64,000 nt of DNA, taken from NCBI RefSeq assembly GCF_902491285.1, contig NZ_CABUHK010000016.1:13086-77085 (forward strand), in the 5' to 3' direction. The notes beneath the pieces were generated by a model that saw nothing but the letters and a program-made list of their open reading frames with translations, was not told the origin of the DNA and did not search any database. The position numbers were made by a program, and so were the translations under genes. Source of the stretch: an uncultured Bacteroides sp. GTDB taxonomy: Bacteria; Bacteroidota; Bacteroidia; Bacteroidales; Bacteroidaceae. This document shows, piece by piece, positions 8,221 to 17,200 of this stretch. The first letter of the stretch is position 1. Every line of letters begins with the position of its first letter.

Positions 8221-9420
8221 TTATTTTTGTAAACGTTCATACTCCAAGCTCGCCATGATAAAAGGCCCCACTGCTTTGGGGTCGTTATTGCGGATAGTTT
8301 CGTTAATATAATACTCATAATCTCCGGAACGGTAGACCTTTCCACCCAGTCCGGCTACGGCACAGGCCTTGGTGATGGTCACCAATCCATCCTTATCCAC
8401 TTCGATAAAGTTTTTCAGGAAACCTTTGTACCCTTTCAGCGCCACATCAAGGTAAGACTTATCAATATATCCCAGACGGACTGCCTTGAATAAGGAATAA
8501 ACAAACATGGCGGAACAGGATGACTCAAGATAATTTCCCTTCTCACCACTCTTGTCGAGCACTTGATACCATGCTCCGGTCTTCGGGTCTTGCAGTTTCT
8601 TCACCTGAACGGCAATGTTATCCAAAATAGCGAGCAGGGAGTCCCTTCCGGCTTCATGCTTCGGAATAAACTCCAAGGCATCTACCAATGCCATGGCATA
8701 CCATCCCATAGCACGTCCCCAACTGTGTTTGGACTGTCCGGTCACCGGATCTGCCCAACGCTCGGTGCGGCTTACATCGGCAGCATGACGGTACAGACCG
8801 TTTTTCGGATCGTACGTATGACGGGCACAGGTGACAAATTGGTTGATTACGTCTGCATAATCCTGCGGAAGATTGTTGCGGAACGCATATTCCGCATAGA
8901 AAGGAGCCCCCATGTAAAGTCCGTCCAGCCACATCTGATGCGGATAAATCTTCTTGTGCCAGAAGCCGCCGTCCTCATTGCGCGGCTGTCCTTCGAACTG
9001 GCTGTAAAGCAAATCGAGCGCTTTCTTATATTTGGGATTCTTCGTCTGCTCATAGATACGGAAAAGAATCTTTCCGGAGTTGATGCGGTCGAGACTGTAA
9101 TCGGTTAATTTATAAGCAGTAATCGTTCCGTCTTCATGAACCATTGTATCTGCGTAGGCGATGGCGTAATCGCGAATTTTCTTGTCGCCGTAAGTGTCGT
9201 AAACGTCGAGCATGGCTCCCAGTTCCAGTCCGTGGCAATAATCCCACTTCAACTTCGGCTGGAAGTCGAGCTGCCAGGATTCGGGATAACGGATTATCTC
9301 CGATTCAGTCATCCGTACAGACCAGGGCAGCTTGCTGTCTACCTGCTGAGAGGATGCCGGAAGGGCGATTGCGACCAGTAGAGCCAATATAAAAAAATTA
9401 TAAAAAGAGGTTCGTCTCAT
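8221..9420 (-). CDS. Unsaturated rhamnogalacturonyl/galacturonyl hydrolase (GH105)
   Basis: Hydrolase that removes the 4,5-unsaturated uronic acid from the non-reducing end of lyase-generated pectin oligosaccharides, giving a monomer that rearranges to 5-keto-4-deoxyuronate (DKI). The 399 residues start with a signal peptide (1-24, ending PASSQ), so it acts in the periplasm rather than the cytoplasm where YteR-type enzymes are classically placed. GH105 motifs: HQMWLDGLYMG with the catalytic Asp166, the KHSWGRAMGWYAMALVDAL block, and the C-terminal NDPKAVGPFIMASLEYE ending. It is the first gene of the minus-strand pair GH105-CE8 and is divergent from the permease/kduI/MFS genes, which would take its product. 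Start at ATG 9420. Confidence 0.94.
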   Translation of the reverse strand: MRRTSFYNFFILALLVAIALPASSQQVDSKLPWSVRMTESEIIRYPESWQLDFQPKLKWDYCHGLELGAMLDVYDTYGDKKIRDYAIAYADTMVHEDGTITAYKLTDYSLDRINSGKILFRIYEQTKNPKYKKALDLLYSQFEGQPRNEDGGFWHKKIYPHQMWLDGLYMGAPFYAEYAFRNNLPQDYADVINQFVTCARHTYDPKNGLYRHAADVSRTERWADPVTGQSKHSWGRAMGWYAMALVDALEFIPKHEAGRDSLLAILDNIAVQVKKLQDPKTGAWYQVLDKSGEKGNYLESSCSAMFVYSLFKAVRLGYIDKSYLDVALKGYKGFLKNFIEVDKDGLVTITKACAVAGLGGKVYRSGDYEYYINETIRNNDPKAVGPFIMASLEYERLQK

Positions 9421-9722
9421 GGTTTGTCATTTTAAGGATTAAACATACGAGTCTTTCACGGTACGAAAGTAGTGTTTTTCCGTTAAAGCCAGTGGGATTT
9501 TTTAATCAAGTAGGTGCATTTTTTGTTTTTCGTGCACGGAAACGACTAATTTTGTGCACGTAAACGTCAAAAATGTCCATTTTTGACGTAATATCTGATA
9601 AATTAATTGTTTCGTCTTGGAAGAAAGCGGAAAAGGTCGTACTTTTGGCACGGTTTACAACTAATACCCTCTGGGGGAAACACAGGTAATTTATCATTAA
9701 AACAGAGAAAAAATAGAACAGA
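9421..9722. promoter_or_regulatory. Divergent regulatory region between GH105 and the permease-kduI-MFS genes
   Basis: This 302-bp gap serves both directions. It contains two direct repeats GTGCACG[G/T]AAACG at 9532 and 9554 (22 bp apart) and, directly after, a perfect inverted repeat ACGTCAAAAATG / CATTTTTGACGT (9564-9575 and 9578-9589, 2-bp spacer). Downstream of these is a Bacteroides-type promoter facing right. The arrangement looks like an operator for a pectin-responsive regulator, possibly the HTCS at the left edge; that link is inference. Confidence 0.7.
9617..9647 (+). promoter_or_regulatory. Bacteroides-type -33/-7 promoter for the IIC-kduI-MFS genes
   Basis: TTG at 9617-9619 and TACTTTTG (matching TAnnTTTG) at 9640-9647 are 20 bp apart, the spacing known for the Bacteroides primary sigma factor. 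Transcription would start near 9654, about 70 nt before the ATG at 9723. Confidence 0.65.
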
Positions 9723-11129
9723 ATGGAAGAAGTATTCAAGTACATTATCGGTCTTGGAGCGGCAGTGATGATGCCGGTCATTTTCACAATTTTAGGAGTA
9801 TGTATCGGTATTAAATTAGCCAAAGCGCTGAAAAGCGGTTTATTAGTCGGTGTCGGTTTCGTCGGTTTGTCGGTAGTCACAGCGTTGCTTACCAGCAGCT
9901 TGGGCCCTGCACTGAGTAAAATGGTAGAAATCTACGGATTGGAGCTGGGTATTTTCGACATGGGTTGGCCGTCTGCGGCAGCAGTAGCCTACAACACATC
10001 TGTCGGTGCCTTTATCATCCCGGTTTGTCTGGGTGTCAACTTGATTATGCTGCTTACTAAAACAACACGCACTGTCAACATCGACCTTTGGAACTACTGG
10101 CACTTCGCATTTATCGGAGCGATTGTCTACTTTGCTTCCGACAGTATCCTTTGGGGATTCTTCGCTGCTATCATCTGCTATATCATCACGCTGGTAATGG
10201 CTGACATGACTGCTCCCGCTTTCCAGAAGTTCTATGATAAAATGGACGGTATCTCCATTCCACAACCGTTCTGCCAAAGTTTTGTTCCGTTTGCTATCGT
10301 TATCAACAAACTGCTCGATATGATTCCCGGATTCGACAAGCTGAATATTGACTCGGAAGGTATGAAGAAGAAATTCGGCCTGATGGGTGAGCCGCTGTTC
10401 CTGGGTATCGTAATCGGTTGCGGTATCGGAATATTGGGCTGCGGAAGCTGGCAGGAAGTGGTAGACAATATTCCCAGTATCTTGGGACTGGGCATCAAGA
10501 TGGGCGCGGTAATGGAATTGATTCCCCGTATCACAAGCCTTTTCATCGAAGGTCTGAAACCTATCTCCGACGCTACCCGCGAGCTTATCGCTAAAAAATA
10601 CAAGAGCAACACAGGTCTGAGCATCGGTATGAGCCCTGCATTGGTAATCGGTCATCCGACTACGCTGGTGGTTTCACTGCTTTTGATTCCTGTCACTATC
10701 TTCCTCGCGGTAATCCTTCCGGGCAACCGTTTCTTACCGCTGGCCTCTCTGGCAGGTATGTTCTACTTGTTCCCGATGATTCTGCCCATTACGAAAGGTA
10801 ACGTAGTGAAATCATTCATTATCGGTCTGGTAGCCTTGACGGTCGGTCTGTATTTCGTGACGGGACTTGCAGGTTACTTCACACTGGCTGCGAAAGACGT
10901 GTTTGCCGCTACGGGCGACCCGACAGTGAATATTCCCGCAGGTTTTGAAGGCGGCGCGCTCGACTTTGCTTCCAGCCTTTTCTGCTGGGGTATCTTCCAC
11001 CTGACTTACAGCCTGAAGATTATCGGTCCTGCCATCCTCGTGGCACTCGCACTCGGAATGGCAATCTACAACCGTATCCGCATGACCAGAAACGATGCTA
11101 AAAATGCATTGGACAGTAATAAGGAATAA
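9723..11129 (+). CDS. PTS galactitol-type IIC (EIIC-GAT) family permease, orphan
   Basis: Polytopic inner-membrane protein of 468 residues related to the GatC/SgcC membrane component of galactitol-type phosphotransferase systems. Visible features: at least ten hydrophobic segments, the GLGAAVMMPVIFTILGVCIG start, the MGWPSAAAVAYNTSVGAFI block, and the conserved GHPTTLVVSLLLIP region. No IIA or IIB gene is beside it. Bacteroides generally lack a complete sugar PTS, so it probably works as a non-phosphorylating secondary carrier. The 64-bp gap to kduI and the shared strand argue for an operon. The likely cargo is a pectin-derived keto-uronate or unsaturated uronate, inferred only from context. 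The proximal promoter is at 9617-9647. Confidence 0.88.
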   Translation: MEEVFKYIIGLGAAVMMPVIFTILGVCIGIKLAKALKSGLLVGVGFVGLSVVTALLTSSLGPALSKMVEIYGLELGIFDMGWPSAAAVAYNTSVGAFIIPVCLGVNLIMLLTKTTRTVNIDLWNYWHFAFIGAIVYFASDSILWGFFAAIICYIITLVMADMTAPAFQKFYDKMDGISIPQPFCQSFVPFAIVINKLLDMIPGFDKLNIDSEGMKKKFGLMGEPLFLGIVIGCGIGILGCGSWQEVVDNIPSILGLGIKMGAVMELIPRITSLFIEGLKPISDATRELIAKKYKSNTGLSIGMSPALVIGHPTTLVVSLLLIPVTIFLAVILPGNRFLPLASLAGMFYLFPMILPITKGNVVKSFIIGLVALTVGLYFVTGLAGYFTLAAKDVFAATGDPTVNIPAGFEGGALDFASSLFCWGIFHLTYSLKIIGPAILVALALGMAIYNRIRMTRNDAKNALDSNKE

Positions 11130-11193
11130 GTCGAAAAAAACAGAACTGATAATAAGTAGTATATAATATATAATCCAAATAAAAATTCGAAAG

Positions 11194-12114
11194 ATGAAAA
11201 AATTAGCAATTGCAATGATGTTGGGTATCGCAGCCATGTCTGCTTCTGCCCAGGTGAATTACAAGATGCAAGTGGCTTGCAGTCCGCAAGACGTGAAAAC
11301 GTATGATACAAACCGCCTGCGTAGTAGCTTCCTGATGGAAAAAGTAATGGCTCCGAACGAAATCAACCTTACTTATTCCATGTATGACCGCCTTATCTTC
11401 GGTGGCGCTGTTCCTACCACTAAGGAACTGGTATTGGAAACTATCGACCCGCTGAAAGCTAAATTCTTCCTGGAACGCCGCGAGCTGGGTGTCATCAACA
11501 TTGGTGGCGAAGGTATCGTAACCGTTGACGGCAAAGAATATACGCTGAAATTCAAGGATGCCCTGTACGTAGGTAGAGGCAAGCAGAAAGTGACTTTCAA
11601 GAGCAAGGATTCAAGCAATCCTGCTAAGTTCTATATCAACTCCGCTACTGCTCACAAGGAATACAAGACTCAGTTGATTACTATCGACGGACGCAAAGGT
11701 TCTTTGAAAGCCAACTCTTTCGCAGCAGGAAAGATGGAAGAAAGCAACGACCGCGTTATCAACCAGTTGATTGTGAACAACGTACTTGAAGAAGGTCCTT
11801 GCCAGTTGCAGATGGGATTGACAGAACTGAAACCGGGTAGCGTATGGAACACAATGCCGGCTCATACTCACAGCCGTCGCGTAGAAGCCTACTTCTATTT
11901 CAACGTGCCTGCCGACAACGCCATCTGTCATTTCATGGGCGAACCTCAGGAAGAACGCATCGTATGGATGCAGAACGAACAGGCTATCATGTCACCGGAA
12001 TGGTCTATCCACGCTGCTGCCGGAACAAGCAACTACATGTTCATCTGGGGTATGGCTGGTGAAAACCTCGACTACGGAGACATGGACAAGCTCAAATATA
12101 CAGAAATGCGCTAA
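11194..12114 (+). CDS. kduI: 5-keto-4-deoxyuronate isomerase with signal peptide
   Basis: Isomerase converting 5-keto-4-deoxyuronate (DKI) to 2,5-diketo-3-deoxygluconate (DKII) in pectin breakdown. A cupin-fold zinc enzyme: His224, His226, Glu231 ([15 protein letters not shown]) and His273 (EWSIHAAAG) match, at a constant offset of 28, the zinc ligands His196/His198/Glu203/His245 of the E. coli protein. The extra 28 residues are N-terminal and include a typical signal peptide, [19 protein letters not shown], with cleavage before Gln20. The enzyme is therefore predicted to be exported to the periplasm, unlike cytoplasmic E. coli KduI. It sits between two permease genes, so its product may be the imported form. 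The partner dehydrogenase kduD is not in the window. Start at ATG 11194 is preceded by an A-rich stretch. Confidence 0.95.
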   Translation: MKKLAIAMMLGIAAMSASAQVNYKMQVACSPQDVKTYDTNRLRSSFLMEKVMAPNEINLTYSMYDRLIFGGAVPTTKELVLETIDPLKAKFFLERRELGVINIGGEGIVTVDGKEYTLKFKDALYVGRGKQKVTFKSKDSSNPAKFYINSATAHKEYKTQLITIDGRKGSLKANSFAAGKMEESNDRVINQLIVNNVLEEGPCQLQMGLTELKPGSVWNTMPAHTHSRRVEAYFYFNVPADNAICHFMGEPQEERIVWMQNEQAIMSPEWSIHAAAGTSNYMFIWGMAGENLDYGDMDKLKYTEMR

Positions 12115-12141
12115 TCGTTGCGCGGCTCTGCATTACATATA

Positions 12142-12207
12142 TAAAATCCGAGAAACTTCATCCTTTCCTCCCGCCGGAGAGAAGGGATGAAGTTTTCCGG
12201 GTTTTAT
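12142..12207 (+). terminator. Terminator hairpin after kduI
   Basis: A long hairpin pairs AAACTTCATCC (12153-12163) with GGATGAAGTTT around a CCTCC/GGAG inner stem and is flanked by AAAATCC/GGGTTTTAT. It follows the kduI stop at 12114 by about 30 bp. It probably terminates or attenuates transcription before the MFS gene. Confidence 0.7.
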
Positions 12208-12391
12208 GCATTCCGACACACCCCCCGAAATCACATACTATTTGTGTCATGAGGCGATGAATATGCCCTTTGAAACAAATAGCATATATAATGTAACGAA
12301 TAATACATGAATTCGACCAATTTTTACAAATAAAATCCAGTCGAAATCCCGACCTTTGTCAACGAATCAAAATCTATTTAAATCCATTATC
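12208..12391 (+). promoter_or_regulatory. Leader region of the MFS gene with an inverted repeat
   Basis: An 8-bp inverted repeat CTATTTGT (12238-12245) / ACAAATAG (12275-12282) lies 110-154 bp before the MFS start. GACCTTTG at about 12350 resembles a -7 box but lacks the consensus TA. No gene is seen here. It suggests the MFS gene can be transcribed apart from kduI. Confidence 0.35.
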
Positions 12392-13840
12392 ATGAATGCA
12401 TTTCAAAAAACAGGCGAGAAAATGACAAACTACAGATGGACTATCTGTGCTATGCTATTCTTTGCTACTACAGTTAACTATCTCGACCGCCAGGTGCTTT
12501 CCCTTACCTGGGATGAGTTTATTAAACCGGAATTTCATTGGAACGAAGTTCACTACGGTACGATTACTTCCGTTTTTTCTATTGTATATGCAATATGTAT
12601 GTTGTTTGCCGGCCGATTTATCGACTGGATGGGTACGAAGAAAGGGTATCTCTGGGCAATCGGCGTATGGTCGGCAGGTGCTTGTATGCACGCACTTTGC
12701 GGAATCGTGACCGAACAGTATGTAGGTATGCACAGCGCAGCCGAACTGATGGCTGCTACGGGTGACGTAGTGGTGGTGCTGGCTACCGTAAGTATGTACT
12801 GCTTCCTTGCCGCACGCTGTATCCTGGCTCTCGGTGAAGCGGGTAACTTCCCGGCTGCCATCAAAGTAACGGCGGAATACTTCCCCAAGAAAGACCGCGC
12901 TTACGCTACTTCCATCTTCAACGCCGGCGCTTCTATCGGTGCCTTGATTGCCCCGGTTTCTATCCCGCTGATTGCGAAAGCATGGGGATGGGAAATGGCG
13001 TTTATCGTTATCGGTGCCCTCGGCTTCGTCTGGATGGGTATGTGGATATTCATGTATGATGCTCCGTCGAAGAGCAAGCACGTCAACAAAGCCGAATTGG
13101 ATTATATCGAACAGGATAAATACGAGACAGGTGCCGCTCCTGTAGCTGTTGAAGAGAAAGATGAGAAGAAGATGAGCTTCCTTCAATGCTTCACTTACAA
13201 GCAGACATGGGCTTTCGCTGCCGGTAAGTTCATGACGGACGGTGTATGGTGGTTCTTCCTGTTCTGGACTCCGTCTTACCTGAACACCCAGTTCGACATC
13301 AAGACTTCCGACGGACTGGGGATGGCACTGATTTTCACGCTTTACGCCGTGACTATGTTGTCTATCTATGGTGGTAAACTTCCGACTATCTTTATCAATA
13401 AGACAGGTATGAATCCGTATGCCGCACGTATGAAGGCGATGTTGATTTTCGCGTTTTTCCCGTTGGTAGTATTGTTGGCGCAACCGTTGGGTACGTTCTC
13501 TCCGTGGTTCCCTGTTATCCTAATCGGTATCGGTGGTGCTGCCCACCAGTCATGGTCGGCTAACATTTTCTCTACCGTAGGTGATATGTTCCCGAAAACG
13601 GCGATTGCAAGTATTACAGGTATCGGCGGTATGGCGGGTGGCGTAGGTTCTATGCTGATGCAGTTCGGCGCTGGTCTGCTGTTTGTTCACGCTGACGAAA
13701 CGCACATGACATTTATGGGATTTGAAGGCAAACCTGCCGGATATTTCATCATGTTCTGTATCTGTGCCGTAGCTTATCTGGTGGGCTGGGTAATCATGAA
13801 GGCATTAGTACCGAAGTACAAACCTATCGTATTGGACTAA
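12392..13840 (+). CDS. Hexuronate transporter, MFS (ExuT-like)
   Basis: Inner-membrane major facilitator of the anion:cation symporter type, about 482 residues and 12 hydrophobic segments. Motifs typical of ExuT/UxuT-like carriers: NYLDRQVLSLTW in TM1, AGRFIDWMGTKKGYLWAIGVWS in the loop 2-3 region, and GEAGNFPAAIKVTAEYFPKKDRA in TM4-5. Expected to import galacturonate or related hexuronates by proton symport. The ATG at 12392 was chosen; a TTG 36 bp upstream would only add residues ahead of the usual N-terminus, and another ATG lies at 12422. It is third in the plus-strand pectin-product set after the IIC permease and kduI but separated by a 277-bp gap containing a terminator, so it may be expressed independently. 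Confidence 0.92.
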   Translation: MNAFQKTGEKMTNYRWTICAMLFFATTVNYLDRQVLSLTWDEFIKPEFHWNEVHYGTITSVFSIVYAICMLFAGRFIDWMGTKKGYLWAIGVWSAGACMHALCGIVTEQYVGMHSAAELMAATGDVVVVLATVSMYCFLAARCILALGEAGNFPAAIKVTAEYFPKKDRAYATSIFNAGASIGALIAPVSIPLIAKAWGWEMAFIVIGALGFVWMGMWIFMYDAPSKSKHVNKAELDYIEQDKYETGAAPVAVEEKDEKKMSFLQCFTYKQTWAFAAGKFMTDGVWWFFLFWTPSYLNTQFDIKTSDGLGMALIFTLYAVTMLSIYGGKLPTIFINKTGMNPYAARMKAMLIFAFFPLVVLLAQPLGTFSPWFPVILIGIGGAAHQSWSANIFSTVGDMFPKTAIASITGIGGMAGGVGSMLMQFGAGLLFVHADETHMTFMGFEGKPAGYFIMFCICAVAYLVGWVIMKALVPKYKPIVLD

Positions 13841-13873
13841 GCAATCCAATCTCAATATTATTATAACAATGCA

Positions 13874-13902
13874 AGAGGGCGACTCATCACGAGCCGCCCT
13901 CT
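13874..13902. terminator. GC-rich hairpin after the MFS gene
   Basis: AGAGGGCG (13874-13881) pairs with CGCCCTCT (13895-13902), with an inner CTC-ATCAC-GAG stem. There is no T-tract on the plus strand, so it is a stem-loop that may act with the next hairpin. It is convergent between the MFS gene and the helicase operon. Confidence 0.6.
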
Positions 13903-13937
13903 ATTAATTACAAATAATTCTTTCAATGAAAAAAAAC

Positions 13938-13969
13938 AAAAAAGCCTCTTCTCACGAAGAAGGCTTTTT
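13938..13969. terminator. Bidirectional rho-independent terminator
   Basis: AAAGCC-T-CTTC, loop TCAC, GAAG-A-AGGCTTTTT, flanked by A-runs on the left and T-runs on the right, so it can terminate both strands. On the minus strand the loop reads GTGA, a GNRA-type tetraloop. Confidence 0.8.
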
Positions 13970-14236
13970 AGGTTTACTTACTCTGCATCATCATCCTGCA
14001 ACTATTAAATGAAATTGACATACTAAAAAAGCAGTGTCTTTGCATTCCAATAATGAAGAATAGTAAACGTTAAGATGAAAAAAAGGGAAGTCTCACGACT
14101 TCCACAATTCTTCTAACCTTAAATCTAAATCTCTATGAAAAAAACGTGCTGCAAATATAGGCGTTTGTTCATTATAGAGGTGTTAATGAATCGCATAAAG
14201 AGAGAATAAAAACTAACATCTGCAAAAATTAGCGAA
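13970..14236. other. Intergenic gap between convergent transcripts, one terminator, no gene
   Basis: Apart from the terminator at 14086-14103 nothing recognisable is present. A 24-codon plus-strand frame from ATG 14135 has no ribosome binding site or conserved features and is not called as a gene. Confidence 0.5.
14078..14103 (-). terminator. Terminator of the tatA-tatC-helicase transcript
   Basis: On the minus strand GGAAGTC, loop GTGA, GACTTCC is followed by CTTTTTTTC, a classical intrinsic terminator about 130 bp past the helicase stop at 14237. The stem is 7 bp, perfect (14086-14092 with 14097-14103). Confidence 0.8.
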
Positions 14237-17200
14237 TTACCCCCTATTCTCTATTAATTTTAATAAACTTTGGTAAAGCGGACTAGATTCCAAGAACTTT
14301 GGTACACCCGTTATAAACATCTGTTTTCGTGCACGGGTAAGGGCTACGTTCAGTTTCCGGTCTATCAGTACCCCATCCTCTTCTGTTAAATTAGAGACAA
14401 ATTTTAACTGATAATAACTATTAATGCAACAGGAATAGATAATAACATCCCGTTCGCTGCCTTGAAAACGCTCGACAGTATCTACCAATATCCGGTTGAG
14501 TGCCGGAATACCCAATGTTTCTATTTCTTTTTTAATAAGAGCAATCTGACTCCGGTAGGGAGTTATGATTCCTAACGTGCGGGATTCGTCAAAACTCTTC
14601 TGATTACTTTCGTAAATACGGACAGCGAGACCGGCAACAATCCGGGCTTCCGAAGAGTTTATCTTGACAGACGTTCCTGCCTGTTCCGGCACGGAAGGAT
14701 AAAAAGCGACACGGGAAATATGTTCGGAATCCTCCAGTTGGTGAGGTAATCCGACGGGAATCAGACGCCCGCCATAGAAAGCACGGTTGGCAAACAAGGC
14801 TACTTCGGGATGCATACGCCCTTGACGGCAAAGCATATCGAATGAACGACCAGTAGCCGACGATGCGTTACCGGCAATAACGGGCGACACGCTGCCGTTG
14901 CCAGAAGAACAATTCCGGTAAAGACGTTCGAACAGCGAGTCTTTCAGGTTTGCCAGCCCAATCGACAGTAACGCTTCATCATAGATAGCAGATTGCTCCG
15001 TATTTTGCAGCACAACGGCAGGAAGCTGTTTATGGTCGCCAATCAGGATAAACTTATCAATAGCGTTCCGGTCATCTTCGCCACGGGCACAAAGAATACC
15101 TAATAATTGCGGTTCGAGTATCTGGGTAGCCTCATCTATGATGGATACATTGAAATGTTTCAGACGGAATAGTTCCGGTTTGCCGGAAATAGCAGCGACT
15201 GTTCCCACAATAATGCGGCAATTCCGGATACGTTCGTAAACTTCCGAACGACGGTTGCAGGACGACAGTTCGTTTTCTATCAGATGGTCGCGGTAGTTCT
15301 CGTCACACGATAATTCGCTTCCGACACGGATAAAATCGACAACCGGGCGGATAGAAGCCAATGACTTGCATATCTCATCAACGGCACGGTTGGTATATGA
15401 AAGCAACAGAATCTGAGTATCCTTGTCGGTGTGGAACGTCTCTACCATTTTCTTTAGTGCGCAGGAAGTCTTGCCCGTTCCCGGCGGACCGACGAGAAGG
15501 AAATAATCCTGTGCGGCTTTGGCTTTCAGCGCAACACGGGTGAAATCGTCTTCTGCCCGGGAGATAAGGGTATCCAACGATTCATCAAACTTCGGCGGAC
15601 GTTGCGAAAGTAATAAGTCACGGCGGTCCTGTGTAGCAGAGAGATAAGCATATAATCCCTGATACATGGAACGAAAGGTAGTGTCCATCGTATCGTGCTC
15701 TATGGCATAAAGACTTTCTGCAGGAAGCACAGAAGGGTTCTGCTGCGTAGAGCGCAGGCGGATACCGATTTCATTATCTGCCAGGGACTCGATATTTCCC
15801 TTGAATACCATTTTATTGGTTACGTTATCCGTCGGATGGTTGCGTTCATAGAGGATGATGGCATCGCCCTGGCGGAAGTTGGGAAGTACGTTTTGTATTC
15901 CGTCGTCTATATTTTCTTTTTGCGAAAGCTCTTGTGGCAATTCTTGCGAAGATTCACAATTTCGTGAGCGTGTCAGCAGCAAATGAGCTTTATACTCATC
16001 AGCAGCATGATTTTCCTTTATCCTCAAATCATAGATAATCTCCCCTGCCTCACACTTCTCGGCCAATGTGGAAAGCCATAAAGAAGCGGCTCCCGTGCGT
16101 CCTTCATAGTCTACATCTCCGGACTTGGAAGTATAAAGTTCTTTGGTAAGGAAGTTATATACGGCATAGAAATATTTTTTCTCCAGTGGCGAAAGAGCTT
16201 TCAATTTCTCTTGGAAGCTGTCGATAGACGGGCGCAGCCAGGTTTCCCAAAAGCGTCCTTTCAGCCCCCGTTCATTCAAGGTGGCGGCGTTGATTTCTTC
16301 CAGTTTCTGTTCCGTATATTCCAGGCTGTTCCGTAATTGAATACCATATTCATTGGCAACAATCCGGTTGCGCAAGTCAATCACCCGGCGCACCATTGCC
16401 CAGGAAGGACGGGACGGATAGAGAAGCGGGTAACGGGTATAGAGCAGATAGGCTTTTACCTTCCGGTGGTCCATCCCCATAGAGTATTGAAGAACAGCCT
16501 GATAGAGAAGCATCTGCACTTTATTGTTCTCCTTGGGTTCTACTTTGCCACGGATGGCGTACTCGTCGGCTTTGCCCGACTTCATTTCTATGAAGGAAGA
16601 CATATCCCGTTGCATATAGTCGAGACGCCCTTGCAGGCCGAGTGCCTCGCAGATATAAGAGGGTTCGAGCACTGCGTCTGTCTTATCGAGTTCGTATCCG
16701 GCGGCATGAAAAGTATCATTCACCGTTTCGCGAATATGCTCAAAGTGCAGTTTGCAGTCGTCAAAGAATTGGCGTTCCTTCTCCCTGTCCCGCAAATCGG
16801 GACAGGCTGCCAACTCAATAGGATAGCGCCGGAAGGCTTTTTGCATACAAGTCCGGTAGTCAATGTCTTCGTCCTGCGCGTGAATCCATTCATCGAGAAA
16901 AAGATTGGCTATATTTCCCAGCAACAGGGGACGCGCATTCTCAATCGGCTGAAGACGGGAAAGGTAATAATTTGCCGGATGATGCCCGTAGTCGCGGAAA
17001 CACTCGGCAAGGGAACTGATGTCAATCAGATAATCCGGTTCGAGAACAATAAACGAGGGGGTCAGTATTCCTGCTTCATCAATTGCGGTATCCAGCAGGT
17101 TGAGTTGGGCATGACGCCAAAGCAGTTTGCACGTTTCTGCAAATTCTTCGTTAATTTGAGGTATATTATAGCGGACAAGATAAGGTTTCTCCGACACTTC

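Noticed and set aside
9506..9880. Open frame on the minus strand overlapping the IIC permease start
   Set aside because: Antisense shadow of the permease gene and the divergent promoter; the product has no domain and no ribosome binding site.
9723..11129. A complete phosphotransferase system
   Set aside because: Only the membrane IIC component is present; no IIA, IIB, HPr or EI gene in the window.
14135..14209. 24-codon plus-strand ORF starting ATGAAAAAAACG
   Set aside because: It has no clear ribosome binding site, sits past three terminators of convergent transcripts, and its product has no recognisable feature.
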